Assembly: GCF_018691265.1 (NCBI RefSeq)
Contig: NW_024881321.1
Span: forward strand, 19,238,198 to 19,302,197
Direction of reading: 5' to 3'
Source: Tyto alba
Lineage: Eukaryota > Chordata > Aves > Strigiformes > Tytonidae
DNA: 64,000 bases
The notes beneath the pieces are model-generated. The model made no database searches. It was not told the DNA's origin and saw nothing but the letters and a program-made list of their open reading frames with translations. The position numbers and the translations under genes are program-made. Below, piece after piece: positions 51,180 through 63,414 of the stretch (position 1 is its first letter; each line of letters begins with the position of its first letter).

Positions 51180-52090
51180 GCATGTATTACACATCTGGCG
51201 GATCAGTATTTGGGCAATTATCAGATAGTCCAGAAGCAGATTTTAGACTCTTGGATAATTTTAATAATGAAACACTGGCTGCCTGGGCACAGACTCAAGA
51301 AAGTATATCATCTCCTAATTCCTTTTTAGGAGTTAGGAAAATTAAGAACATTAATTAGACAGTCACAGACTGCCTAAATTGGGTGCTTAGGCTTCCTAAT
51401 TGATTAGTGGAGAGAGCTAGGCACCAAAGAGCAGTCCAGAGAGTTTACCTGCTGGGAGCAGACTCACTTAAAGATAGCTGTTATGAAACATTAGTCACAG
51501 ACTGTAGCTATATCACTGCCTCCCTCTGAAGTTTAGTCATTGACATTAGGCGCTTAATCCAGTTACCTATACATAAGCATCTAAAGCTATATGAGATAAC
51601 ACAGGGTAGCCCTCTTGCTGCCCTTTAGCTGACAGTCCAGAGGAACAAAGGTCTCACTTAGATCCTGTGTAATGTCTACCAGCTCCACAAACAGATACAC
51701 CTAGGGTATTTGAAACAGCAGTAGGGGCTTATGTTTGGACAACTGAATCAAACTTTGAGTAAAAGATTCAACACTGTAGCAGTTTAAATTTATGAGATTG
51801 TATGTATGTGTAAACCAGTAAGGTAGCTGTTTAAGTGAATGGAGATTGTGGGCATGATCTCTACATGAGATGTGGGTGTCCCTTTGGATCTGTGTCATAT
51901 TTTAGAGCCCCATTCCTGAACAAACTAGAGTATCTGAGATAGCATTAGAGCCAACGAGTGGAGAATTGAACCTAGCCTTCAGCCAACATAGACAGCAGAG
52001 TCCAGAGAACTATTCAGGTGACCAAATAGAGCAAGGATCCAGTGTACTTAGCTGAGGATAACCTCCTGAAGGAGCAGGTTTCATGTGACT
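51180..52090. mobile_element. possible ancient amniote repeat with GGCACCTAA-type words
   Basis: Around 51,380-51,440 and 51,540-51,590 are words such as 'gggtgcttaggcttcctaat', 'gctaggcacc' and 'ttaggcgcttaatcc'. They recur in a dispersed repeat that I know from turtles and birds. The 51,950-52,020 part ('gtggagaattgaacctagcc') resembles the relic at 50.6-50.8 kb. Boundaries and strand are uncertain. Confidence 0.35.
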
Positions 52091-52819
52091 GTGATTGCTG
52101 CAATCAGTTACAACGGAATAACATCTCATAACAAAGATTTGTGGGTCCAGATGAAAGGCAGACCTAAGGAACTATGTATGACTCAAGTCTGATGGCTAGG
52201 CTTCTCTACTGGAAGTAAGGAAACTAAGAAAGTGAACTGGCCAATATTTTTAGGAAAATTAGTGTTTATTTTATGTTATATAATCAATGAGTACAATTCC
52301 TAAACAATAAAAAAAGATGAGACCAGACTCTGAAGAATTCCCAAAAAGCAACATATCTATACTGGCATTTCTTTGCACTACCAGTGACCAATGACTAATG
52401 AGTGTTACACAGTTGTCCATCTCTAACAGGAGAGAGCACAAGGCTTTTAATCACTGCTGACCTGACAGTCTAATAAACAGGATATTCCTGAGGATGTAGT
52501 AGATGAGGTTCAAGTTATCTCAAGCTGCAGCAGGTCCTGAAAACAAATCTTAAACAAGTATCCTAATGATAAGGCTTTATTAGAGAAAACAGCAAGATCA
52601 ACTCTAACTGAGCTTTAATAGGCACTCTTGACACCTGTAAGCCAATAAGGCTTCTTGTTTAGATGGTGTGGCATCAATACACTGTTGGTTTTAGAGCTGG
52701 AGATCTATTAGTTTATGATCCTAAATCCTAATTTAGTTACCCAACTTCATAATGAAATTTAGAGGATGAATGGGAGTTAGAAACATAAATATTTTGTGGG
52801 CCTCCAAGAATGAACTGGT

Positions 52820-52950
52820 AGTTGAACAGAAGGTTAGAGCATCAGGTTTTGGACTTGGGTGCCAAAGGTAAAATTCAGCTCACCTAACTTTAGTTCTACA
52901 GCTTAAATGACCGTGACTAGACCAGTCACTCTAGATTTCCTTTATCATTG
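52820..52950 (+). mobile_element. possible MIR/CORE-SINE relic
   Basis: The order 'ggttagagcatcagg', 'ggacttgggtgcc', then 'tgaccgtgactagaccagtc' and 'atttcctttatc' follows the body of MIR-type SINEs, including the part that normally reads 'tgacc..gcaagtcac..tttcct'. It is heavily mutated, and no ends can be set. Confidence 0.4.
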
Positions 52951-55900
52951 ACAAAGGCAACTTCAAGGGTGAAAGTAATCTCTCCATAAAATCAATGTCA
53001 GAATTAGGTCAGCAAGAGACTCCGTTTCCTAAATATATTGTCTAGTGCCATTCCAGCTACCACAAGATACCATGCCTGGCCTCAGCTGTAATTTGGTAAG
53101 TCAAGTATATAGGTCCTGTTTTGTACTTGCCAGTCCAACACACGATATAGATATCTTGTTTACCCTACCACCTCTCCAATGACACTTGGCACCTCTGTAA
53201 GAGAAGTAACCAAGCTCTTTGAGTCTCCTGATCCAATGAGCAGAATCACATGTCACTATTCTCCCTGAGACTTCCACATTGTGAAACACATTTGAAGGTC
53301 TGGAATAGAAGCATTTTTAGTAGTATCACTGAGTGTGAATAAGGAAGGATCATTCTTATAAAAAATAAAGCTATCTGTATTTCATCACAAACCATTTTAC
53401 AGTTAAGCATTTAAAATCTAGTTCTTTAGTAATTTTGAAATATAACTACCCCAGAAAGATCTTTTAAAATGGAAACAAAATCATCTGTGTACTCATTAAG
53501 TATTAATACTGAAATGTAAACCATAAAAACACATAGTTTTACCTTAAGCCAACGATGTTGTACTTTTTTCATTTTTGTGTTAAATATACAACATTATTAT
53601 GGATAAACAGCCACTATAAATATTTTACTGCAAACTGGTTATAAAATAATACTTTTTAGGTATATTATTTTCTCATAGCTTTAAAAATATAAATAAAAAT
53701 ATGTATTATACATAAAAGTGATACATAAGGAACTATAACAATAAATTGTTCAAAGTTAAGGTTTATACATTGTATCTTTCTTGTTTAATGTGAACATTCA
53801 TTATATGGGCAAAGTAAGATAAAAGATATCCTTTATTACTCCTTTTCTTGTTTTAAGAGCATGGTCTTTATAAATACTGTGATGAATAGGAACTTGTTTC
53901 AAAACTTCAACCACTTCTAAAGTGTTTGTTTCTGAAGATATTTTCATTGGTTTCTTTGTTAAAACTCTTCATGTCCTCTCTATCCATACATATTAAATAT
54001 TCTTTACAAATAGTACGATTCAACAAATAGTCATTATAATTCTTGTCTACAACAGCAGTCTGTCAGGAGTTAATAAATGCTCATCTGTAACTTCCACCCT
54101 CTTTAATCTGTCTGTTGCTCAAGAATCTGAAAACATAGGCTTCCCAGTTTCTGACAGGGATACTGAACTGGAAATCTTCCCCAACAAAGGGAGAAAATTT
54201 TGCCTTTAAATTTTCTCCGCTGAAGCTGTTTTGATATTGTTCCTCTCCCAAATTAATCTGTTCAAGAATCTCTACTGCTTCTGGCTCCTGGAGCCATATG
54301 AATGCACATGGACATGTATTAGTGTATGCATAGAGTATGATATGTGTTGTACAATATACTCCTACCTGCATTTTTTTATGGTCAGATGACTATTGAAATC
54401 ACATTAATATTTTACAGGGGGGAAAGGATTAATTCTCCCTATATGTAACCCTCTAAAAATAAAGAGAATTAGGTACCTCCAAAGAGTGATTCATCCTTTC
54501 TACATGAGATACTTCCCATGAGATATTTATCCCTTTACACTGACTCCAAAGAGACCTTGAACAACCAGTTCAGGTTCAATGCCTGCTTTTTGAATATCTA
54601 AAGACAGCTGAAGGGAATCCCACCCTAAATAATTGTTCTGGACCAAAGGAAGAAATCAGTATAACCATATCTACACAAAAGGAACCAATGATATCTGTGT
54701 AGCTAGTATAGTATAACTTTGGAGACTAATACTGACCTCACACCTACTGCCAGTTGTTGCTTCTTCACTACCTCTCTGTGAGAGCTACCTATCACAGCTA
54801 ATTATCTCACATACTTTTACTTTCCTAAATGCAACTGTGCCAGGAAATCACCTGTAACTGTCAGGCCCAATGGTACAGCACCATCCTCACCAGGGCCATT
54901 GTCCTCCCATTGGCACTGTGTGCACTGCATAGCTCTTGGCCCTTGATCTTACCTAGACCTTCTGCAGGGTTCATGTAGCCTTAAGTTCTGGAGTGAGAAG
55001 AGGGAGAGGAAGGGAAGACAGACTGCATTTAAAATATCTGAAATAACCTGAGGGATGACCATCTGAATAATTTTTAAGAGCAGATGTAACAAAAATTCAA
55101 AAACAACTGAAGATACAGTCTTACAAAATACATTTTGCTATTTCCCGCAGGGGGAACGGGACACTTCCTCTTTTTATCCACCTTTTCTCTCCTTTCCTCT
55201 TTCCCTTCTCCCTGCAAGGCAAAGAAATCAAGCTGTATCTCTCATAAATCAATTAAAACTTCTAGCACATCAAGCCCAACCTACCAATCTGCTGTTGTTC
55301 CTGTTGTATGACTGCTTATAAAGTCATTCTTATGTTCACACATCTGCAGCCAAAACACATTCATGAATGAACAGACTCCCTATATTCCCAAACTCTTTTG
55401 AGACATACCTGAAAGGCATGTAAACCTGGGCCACAACGAATGAGGTGAGGATATATAGCTCTCCAAGGCTGGTTAACTAGCTGAGGTTTTCTGTCTGTGC
55501 TAAAGCCAGTAGAAAGGATGGGCACCTCCAGAGAGCTATTAGGCTTGGCCATCACAATCAGCTGTCTTCAGGTGAAATAAATCTCCATTCAGAAATGCCT
55601 ACCTCTGTGTTTGTGAACAATAGCAGAAACCTAACTCTTAGCTTAGACTAGGCAACTTGTCTCTTTTACTGTTAAAGGTAGGTGAGATGAAAATACAGGT
55701 CATTGGACATTTTCTTTGGTCACAAGGTTTACCCTGTGCTCACTGATAAATATAGAGCTGCCACCCAGCATGACAGATGTGCATATGGAATCAGTCAATG
55801 CATGAAGTCCATCAGATTCACATCTGGGCTATTAATTACATGTACCTTGGGGTCTCCCACCTGCAGATGCCTTAATGGTGGTGTCAATAGCATTTATTCT

Positions 55901-57400
55901 GATAGTAAGAAACACTGAGTCATATACAAAGTACTGTGCAGAGTAGTGCCCAACCTAAGGGACACAACACAGGACAAAAAAAGAACAGTGAAAGGTATAG
56001 ACAAAAGGATATACGAGATGACAGCAAACACAATGTTTCTTCTATAAAGAAGTGAGAGATGGGATAGGAAGAACAAGCTGAGGTAAATGGAGTAAGCTAC
56101 AAGGAAAGACAGGGTTAGGTGAAGGGACCAAAGGTCAGACAGGGTGAGGAGGATGTTTTCTTTGTATAATATCTAGACAGTATCACAGAAACCTTTTCCT
56201 TTGGATCAGTGGGCATTCCAAGTCCATGTGCTGCTTTTAAACTGAATATGGAGGAAAACTTGAGCTTGGTGGTATTGATTATTTCCCATTAGAGATTATG
56301 TAGAGATGATCAAGCTCATTTCACTTAAGATTATGGAATGAACTAAAATTGAGGTCCTCAAGGTGAAAAGATAGTTTTTTATCCATTGCACTAAAGAAGT
56401 GATTTATTTTTTTCTGTTAAGCAACTGTGAAAGGGAAGATTGTGCAATGACTAGAAGTACACTGTAAATATCAGGGTTAGCAAAAGTCACAGAGAAACCT
56501 TTCAAATAATCTGAAGTGGTGATAGAAAGAGTAATACAGTGAATTTGTATTGAAGCAACAGTCATTAACCCTACACCTTCACTTTGATTTGCATTAAAGA
56601 AACAGCTGACTGTATTTTTGTGATGTCCATTGGTTTTACCCTACTGAAACTGTTTGGCAGGTTGGCAAGCTTACTGTCTGTGAGTATACATGTATATATG
56701 TGTGTCCATCTATTTGTTTAAGCATGTATGTTGGGAAACATAATTAATACTTTAAGTTCCTTCTGTTACAAAATAGTGCACATATATTATTCAAATATTT
56801 TAAATACACACTATTAAAGACCACTCAGGGCTGCTCAATTATGTGAATCCAGATTCTGACACTTTAGCAGCTGCTAAGGACTATTACTTTGGGCAGTCCT
56901 ACTGAAATCTGTAAGACTCCAGGGAATGAGTTAAGCATGAAGAATCTGACCCAAACTGTTATTTCCACGGATCACTCTGAACTACTATTTGTGTTCTGCC
57001 TGATACAGAGACTGTTTTCACTTCTGTCGCTCATATATTCTCTGACTTGTCCTATCCTTTACAGATGAGCCCTGGTAAAGCTCGAGATCATTGAAATGCC
57101 TGACTCCCTTATCTACATAAACCATTCACATAATTTTTCAGTGGCAATGAACTGAAATCCTGTAGTGGGCAGGTAATTTTAACTGGAAGACTGGGAAAGA
57201 CTGTTTAATACTGAAATAAGTAACCAGGAAGCAAGTAACTGTGTATCATTAGGATAGCTAAGAAAAAATAAACAAAAAAAAAGTAGCTGAAAAAGCAAGG
57301 ATAAAATTAAACAGTAATGATGATTTATAGTAAGATACTCTGAGACATGACAGAAGTCTCAGTACACCAAAAGGAAAATCTTGTTTGCTCAAATTATTTG
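52951..57400. other. gene-free DNA, partly extremely AT-rich
   Basis: 53.34-54.06 kb is exceptionally AT-rich. A 96-codon minus-strand frame (54,371-54,081) lies at its edge (entered separately). 54.4-57.4 kb is ordinary unique DNA with short frames of no recognisable family. Confidence 0.45.
54081..54371 (-). other. unrecognised 96-codon frame, weak exon candidate
   Basis: The last 68 codons (from about 54,287 down to the stop at 54,081) have a balanced, acidic, protein-like composition, rich in Glu, Gln, Phe and Asn (for example EPEAVEILEQINLGEEQ and FSIPVRNWEAYVFRFL). An AG precedes them near 54,288, although the upstream pyrimidine tract is poor. On the minus strand the frame is followed by a very AT-rich stretch with an AATAAA on that strand near 53,833, as in a 3' UTR. 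I know no protein like it. A frame this long is also expected by chance in 64 kb, so I rate it as a candidate terminal exon only. Confidence 0.12.
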
Positions 57401-58620
57401 TTTCTTCTGTCTAATGAATGTAATTCTAATATACAAGTGATAACACTGGCATTTCTTTGAAATGTTGATTCAGTTTAATTATGAAAATCACCAAGGTATT
57501 TTCTGGCTGCTGCATCACTCCCTGTACTAAGATTAATCACATCAACATCATTCATTTAATCTTCAAAGAGGAAGCAGTTGTCCACAAAAGCCTTCAAATA
57601 GCTTCATTAGTGCAATTTTTCAGACTCAAATACTTAGCTGGCAGCATATGATTGAGAGTAAGGAAGGTCATTATGCTCATCTGTTTCCTAATCCAATTTA
57701 TTTTTTTAATGTTTCTACTTTTTTTTGTGTGTGTGGATAACATCCACATTCCTGTCCTTTGTTTTGGTCAACTAAACCACACGTAGTTTAAATACAGACA
57801 GAATAGTTGGTGGCTATCATGATTTACTCAGTTTGTGATGGGATGAATTTGAACCAGAATACGCTTCTCTCTTGAGCCCAGCACCGATTTAACATACAGA
57901 TTGTTTTTGTCACCAATCACGAGCACAAAAGACCTTAAGATGTGTTTACTTAAACATGCAAACAGGGTTAAAAAGGTGAGACACGGAGCAATGCGCCTAA
58001 TGTTTTCAAGGCCAGACTGAGACCTAGTAACAATGTTTTAGAGAATAAAAATAAGTCCAACCTCTCCCCATTATTAATATTTAACTGCATGCTAAGAGCA
58101 TCATCCTCTTCAGTCTGCCATGGATGCTGAAAAAACCTTCCTTTGCTTCATATTACTTTAAAACTTCTCTAGCACAACCCTGTGCATTTTCAGAAAATGA
58201 TAGCCAATGTCCAATTAGCTGATGTTGTGGAACACTCTTTGAGCAGTTTAAATTTTTAAAAAATATAGCATTGAAACCTAACATATTCACACTGAGTGTG
58301 GCAGCTCACTACCAAGATCACAACAATAACCTGGTCAGACAGGATTATCCTACCTGCATAGCACTAAAATAACCACTGATAAAAATGTGCTTAGTTTGAT
58401 TACTGAAAACCAAAGCTGCCAGGTTTAATTTTGAAGCTTTAAAACCCAAAGACTTTATTAAAGTTTCTGCTAACATATTTGTCTGCAGTTGCCAGTGGAT
58501 TGTGCAAAAATCAATCAGAAAAGGGGAATCCTTGAGATGTCAGGCAGCAAATGTAATATTTTTTTTTAATAAACTATTTAAATGAATTAAAATTTTCCTT
58601 CCATTTAATTTTAGGTGAGG
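57400..58620. promoter_or_regulatory. candidate conserved noncoding elements
   Basis: The segments at about 57,470-57,720, 57,840-58,010 and 58,080-58,330 are AT-rich but of high complexity. They lack repeat signatures and contain many TAAT, ATTA and CATTCATTTAATC-like words of the kind found in deeply conserved vertebrate enhancers. The call comes from texture alone; there is no alignment behind it. Confidence 0.25.
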
Positions 58621-60339
58621 AGAAAATTCATTTTTATATTCAACAAAAAAATTTGGGCAAAAATTTACGAAAGTGGATCCTAATGCTCTGGTGAATCGCC
58701 ATGATTGCAAACATGCCAACTATTCAGAGGCTCCCCAAAAGGATGGAAATATGTGTTTGAACCACAAAGGTGTTTGTTTTATTAACTACTGGATTTAGTT
58801 TAGAGAGAGAGTGGGATAGTTCCATAGCTACAAAGCTATATGCTTCAGTTGTCACTGTATCTCACGTCACTATTTTCATTCCTTTCCCTGGCTTATAAAC
58901 AGTGCTCATGCTTCATCCTTGGTTCGCAGTGCTATCTAAAATCAATTGCTATATGGAAGAACAGGATAAAACATAGACTCCATGTGGTTCTCAGTCTAAC
59001 CACTGAAACAGTGTATAGGTGGGGCTTTTATAACCAACGGTTCCCTGCACAAGCAAGGATTTTCTTTGTGCTTGTACTTAAAAAAAAAAAAAAAAAAAAA
59101 AAGGAAAATCAATATTCCCAAAAGTAGTTGTATTAGTTAATACTCCACTTGCACCTTTTTATAGATAAGACTTCCCCAACTCTGGTGTGGGATGAAAACT
59201 ATAGGCTGGTGCAGTATTTATTGATGGCAGAGAAAATTAAGGCGTGTCACAAGATGGGTTTACATATGGGCTTCAGTCCTTGAGCTGATCTATGAAATCC
59301 AGTGGACTATTTTTCTCCTTGTTAGCTCTTTGGCTATGGAAGAGTCATGCTGGGGGACTCCTCACTCCTGACAAGAGATTGAACAATAGTCGTGGAAATC
59401 TTTTCATCTAGAGCAGAGGTCAGGGTGCGGGAAGGGACCAACATAGCGGGAAAGTCACAGCAGCTGAATTAGTTATCCACAGCTGAAGTGGCACAGGAGC
59501 CACAACAGTCTGTCTCACTGGTATTTACAAGACGTCTGTCACCTGGGTATTCCCAGCCCTGTTGATATCCCAAGGTATTAGACTCCATATACACTTATTC
59601 TTTCTCCAATACATCAGAATTTTCCTTGCAGGAGCTGAGGGCTTCCATGGAGGATTTTTCTTAAGAAAAACAGCAACTCTAAGGTTGGAGCAGCTGCACT
59701 TTTTAAAACCTTTCCATGAATTGCTTTCAGATCTTGTCACTGGATCTTGGCAGTATGAGGCCACATCATTTCAAGCTGTGAACAACAGAGGGAATGACCA
59801 GGCTCATCCTGCAATTTGTCCCACTTCACTGGAATACTTAGAAATTGTTATGCAAAGTAAGCTTATTTCTGCTTCTACCTTCTCTCTGCAGGACATAGTG
59901 GGGAAAAATAACTATACTACCAGGCACTTATAAAGAGGAGTCTTTTAAAAAAGAACAACTGTGTATCCCTGGAATCATTCCATCCAGAGTGTCACCTACC
60001 TTCACAGTTCAGCACTAAAATCAGTATGTTTCTAATAACTTAGACTTAAAGGGCTCTACTCCTCGGGTGACATTTAGGCTCTATCCTTTACTCCTCTTTT
60101 TTATTCAGATAGTGTTATCCTCAGGAGTCTCAAAGCTTCTAGGTCTCAATCAGGCCTTAAAAGAAGAAAAATTCTTCAAACAGATCTTGCTGTGATAAAT
60201 GTGGGTATTATATGTTATTGTTCTTTACTGTTCTCCTCAAATCTTGGTTTCCCTAATTACACACTACTTCTCTGAAAACTATGAAGTATATTATGAGCCT
60301 AACTAGGTTGTATGCTGCAAGTACTGCTTCGGTTATTAG
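58621..60339. other. gene-free DNA with an A23 run
   Basis: Ordinary sequence. An uninterrupted run of 23 A lies at 59,080-59,102. A 123-codon plus-strand frame (59,562-59,933) and its minus-strand shadow (59,525-59,764) have no recognisable domain and no clear splice context, so I do not call a gene. Confidence 0.45.
59080..59102. repeat. poly(A) run (A23)
   Basis: Uninterrupted run of 23 A. The sequence upstream does not resemble a known retroposon, so it may be a simple repeat or the tail of an unrecognised insertion. Confidence 0.9.
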
Positions 60340-60540
60340 GCAAGGATATGAAAATAAAGCTAATCAGAGGGAGAGCATTTTCAATTAATCTGCCTCGTAC
60401 TGTCCATTTACAAGGCATTCATTTATGTTGGTTGCTTTTAATTCTAACAATAAATGAACTTTTGTTATTAAAGTAGGGACCCTGAGTGAGTGACCATATG
60501 CAGGGCGAATGAAGAATTAAGTAAGGACATATTTGAGAAA
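60340..60540. promoter_or_regulatory. candidate conserved enhancer
   Basis: This complex A/T-rich segment, with words such as AGCTAATCAG, TTCAATTAATCTG and ACAATAAATGAAC, has the texture of a homeodomain-bound vertebrate enhancer. No repeat signature is visible. The call is by inspection only. Confidence 0.25.
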
Positions 60541-61179
60541 TAAGAGAAGAATGATCTGTAACCCTTACAGGCAACCATGAATACAAATATATTTAGATCG
60601 CTGCTAAAAAAAAATTGTGATTCACCTCTCCAAGGGTCATGCTGCCTTTTTTTTTTTTTTTGGTATTAACAATACACAAGTTTTCAATCAAAATTGGTAC
60701 CAACTGAAAAACCTTCTTCACAGAGCATGAAGAAGTAGAGATTCACCTTCCTGACCACCTTCTTTCCTGTCTTCTATATATCCTCATAAAATATTTACTC
60801 TGCTTCTGAATGACCACTCTGATTATCCTTAGACTCCTTTTCAGATTCCCTGATGATGTCATGGAAATGTTAAACCCATTATGCTAAGCTAGGACCTCCA
60901 TCTACTGTGACCTCTTGGCACTAGCTTCTAAGGACAGCATGATACTTTTACATAAAAGTTAGTCTTCCTTCGGGTCATCAATAGATGGACTCAATACACC
61001 AGCACTTCAATCAACACCAATAAAATCTGAGCAAAGCCACGTAAAAAGTCCAAATCCATTTTGTGTTTACAATAAAGTGATTAAAATGTCTATTAAAATG
61101 TACAATTATTTTATATGGGAAAATAAGCATTTATACTATTTCATGGGTCCACCCCACAGGTAATACATGGCAATCCTTT

Positions 61180-61375
61180 TCATTAAGCTATTAGGGAAGT
61201 GATTAGTGACTAGCACCCTGCTCTAATTATCTTTAATGTAGTGTTTCAAATTGATCATGCATAATGCAATTAGAAATCATAATTAAATTAATTTCTATTG
61301 ATTTAAGCCCTTATAAGTTGTTAATAACTATAGCCCATTACATTAATTCCTACAAGCCAACATTAATATTTTCAA
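61180..61375. promoter_or_regulatory. candidate conserved enhancer next to CpG island
   Basis: The segment is dense in homeodomain cores: TAATTATC, ATGCATAATGCAATTAG (octamer-like), AATTAAATTAATT and ACATTAATTCC. It directly precedes the CpG island. The order and density resemble deeply conserved elements beside developmental genes. The biological role is inferred. Confidence 0.3.
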
Positions 61376-61634
61376 TACGCTGAACTATTTTGCTTTTTCC
61401 CCCTTCCTCGCGTTGGGCACTCCGCTGAGGAGTGCGTGGCAGGGTGGCTGCCAGAGGACACTGCCTGGCAAGTGGCCCCCGAGCTGGCGGGCTCCGGCTC
61501 GGCAGCCACGGCCCTTCGTGGTCCCGGCGCGAGTGGGTGCTGGGGGGAGCGAATCGACGGCTGGCTTGAATGTGGGGATCATGACCGCTGGCCGAGCCGG
61601 CGGCGGCCGTTTCTATTTCCATGGAGACGAAAAG

Positions 61635-61662
61635 ACACACACACACACACACACACACACAC
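61635..61662. repeat. (AC)14 dinucleotide microsatellite
   Basis: An uninterrupted run of 14 AC units within the CpG island. It gives the Thr-His and Cys-Val strings in the overlapping frames. Confidence 0.97.
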
Positions 61663-61739
61663 CCCGGCATCCGCCCAAGGGGAAAACTCAGGGGTGGGAG
61701 TCAAAAAAGAGAGGGAGGGATGTTTACTGAAGGAAACAA

Positions 61740-61790
61740 ACCCCCATCCAAAAAAAAAAAAAAAAAAAAAAAAAAGCAGCGGATGGGGGT
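61740..61790. repeat. perfect 10-bp inverted repeat around an A26 run
   Basis: The arms ACCCCCATCC (61,740-61,749) and GGATGGGGGT (61,781-61,790) are exact reverse complements. They enclose 26 A residues (61,750-61,775) plus GCAGC. The structure lies inside the CpG island. RNA from the plus strand would form a GC-rich stem with an A-rich loop. Confidence 0.92.
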
Positions 61791-62299
61791 GCTCCCCCCT
61801 GGCCGGGCAGGGTGCGGGCCAGCCTCACCCCTCCACGGCGGTGGGGCTCCCGCAGGCCGGGAATCCGCGGCCGGCGTCACGCGTGGGCCGGTGGGCGGAA
61901 CCCGCGCTGCTCCGTGCGTCCCGCGGGGGGGCCCGGCCGGGCGGAGGGCGCAGGCAGCACCCCTCCGGGGGTGCGCGGTGGCGGCTGGAGCCGGCCTCCC
62001 GCTCCAAAACTCTCCTCTCCTGACAGTGGCCTCATTCCTTCCCATCCCCCCGCCCCTCCCCCGAACCAAAAAAAGCTCTCGTGGAAGTTATTTCCCCCCC
62101 TACTCCAATTAAACTTGTGCGGCGTGTCTCCTTTTTCGAAAGAATTAGGTGTAAAAATAAAGGCAGTAAATCCCCCAGCGCGGGATGTCACGCTCTCCAA
62201 CGCGTGTACTTCCACCTCACCCTCGCCTGACACCTTTCAGTCAGTCAGGGGTGGTCCGGGGTCAAAATAAGTTTTTCAGCGCGAAAGATGCCCGGCTGT

Positions 62300-62900
62300 G
62301 ATAAAATCTTACAGCAGGGGGTTAACAAATCATTTAATAAAACAATTTATGTTAAATAATATTTCTTTTAAAATAAAATGGGGGGTTTGCAAATCGAGAT
62401 TTGATTTGAGAGGCATGAATTCTATTATATGTACAATTTAATCACGGGGTATTTAAAATAGACATTTCCATCTAAAATCCAATCAGAAATCAACACAGTA
62501 CCTCGAGGCATTAAGATGATCATCTCCATTTTGCATTTGTAAACTGGTAGAAATAAATGTGGCTTGTGGATACCAAGAGGTCAAGTACGGCTGCTCAAAT
62601 ATTTTTCTTACAAAATGACGGATTTATTAGACAAATAAGTAGCCCGGCTGATGCAAAACCCCCAGTGATTGAATTTTGACGTTGAGTCAACAACAACTCG
62701 AACTACATCAGTGCTCCAAGATTTAGTTATGATAGTAGAGATTACTGAACAAATAGGAGGCAGAAATGAATACAGATTTCCTAGGATCTGCCCCTGGCAC
62801 CCTCTTCTTGACATTCCCCTCCATATGCTATCCCTATTCACAGTGTATTCTAATTAAAGGACTGGGCTATGTCTTCTAATTTTACAAGAACTTTAAAATA
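62300..62900. promoter_or_regulatory. candidate conserved noncoding region downstream of CpG island
   Basis: Complex sequence without repeat signatures. It includes A/T-rich words such as AACAAATCATTTAATAAAACAATTTATG near 62,325-62,352 and CCAATCAG near 62,479, followed by mixed sequence to 62,900. The small frames here (plus 62,669-62,857; minus 62,608-62,841) show no family I recognise. It could include a noncoding exon. Confidence 0.3.
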
Positions 62901-63353
62901 ATTAGTCTGGTGTGTGTTAAAAGGGAAAGCTTCAGACATGAGGGTATTTCAGTCCCTTTAGGATCTCTCCCCGGCTTTGCAGTTATCACAGCCCCTTCCG
63001 TGAGGAAGGTTGAAAAACGCCTCTGATTTGATTGCAGAAAGACATGAACCCTGATCAAACCGCCGTATGCAAACACAGGCGTCCTCGGTTCATTTCCAGC
63101 CCTTTCGAAAAGGGTGGCTTGGTTTGGGGTTTTTGTATGTTTGTTTTTTTGGCTTGGTTTGTTTGTTGTTTTTTTTTTTTTTCTTTGGGATTTTGCTGCG
63201 AGATTTTTTTTTTTTTCCCCCTCAGTGGAAGAGATGCTGAGAGTCCAGCATTCCTGGGAAAAACCTCTCCACGGATCCCAATCGCTTGTGAAACAAGGTT
63301 GGGCTGAAGCCTGCACCGCCTCTACAGCGGCATTTTTTTTTAAGGCTGAACCT

Positions 63354-63410
63354 GCCCCCATCCCTCCTTCTCCCCTCCCTCTCTCCCTCCTTCCCCCTCT
63401 CCCCACCCTA
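63354..63410. repeat. polypyrimidine (C+T) tract
   Basis: About 55 bases are almost purely C and T on the plus strand (CCCCTCCCTCTCTCCCTCC type). Such tracts next to promoters can bind Sp/KLF-type factors or form triplex DNA. T-runs also occur just upstream at 63,171-63,181 and 63,205-63,216. Confidence 0.8.
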
Positions 63411-63414
63411 CAGG

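Larger units (their letters stand above)
61390..62260. promoter_or_regulatory. CpG island, probable promoter region
   Basis: The composition switches abruptly from AT-rich to strongly GC-rich with very frequent CpG, densest at about 61,430-61,615 and 61,800-62,000. An (AC)14 repeat and an A26 run interrupt it. Islands of this kind usually mark transcription start regions in vertebrates, often of developmental or widely expressed genes. Several frames of 100-195 codons exist on both strands (for example plus 61,436-62,023 and minus 61,701-62,069). They overlap in many phases, contain the dinucleotide and homopolymer translations, and resemble no protein, so I treat them as by-products of GC-richness. 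The transcription direction is not determined. Confidence 0.8.

Noticed and set aside
59525..59933. 123-codon plus frame and 79-codon minus frame
   Set aside because: No recognisable family, no splice context, and length within chance expectation for 64 kb.
61436..62112. Overlapping frames of 163-195 codons across the CpG island
   Set aside because: GC-rich DNA lacks stop codons; the frames run through the AC repeat and the A26 run, overlap in several phases and on both strands, and resemble no known protein.
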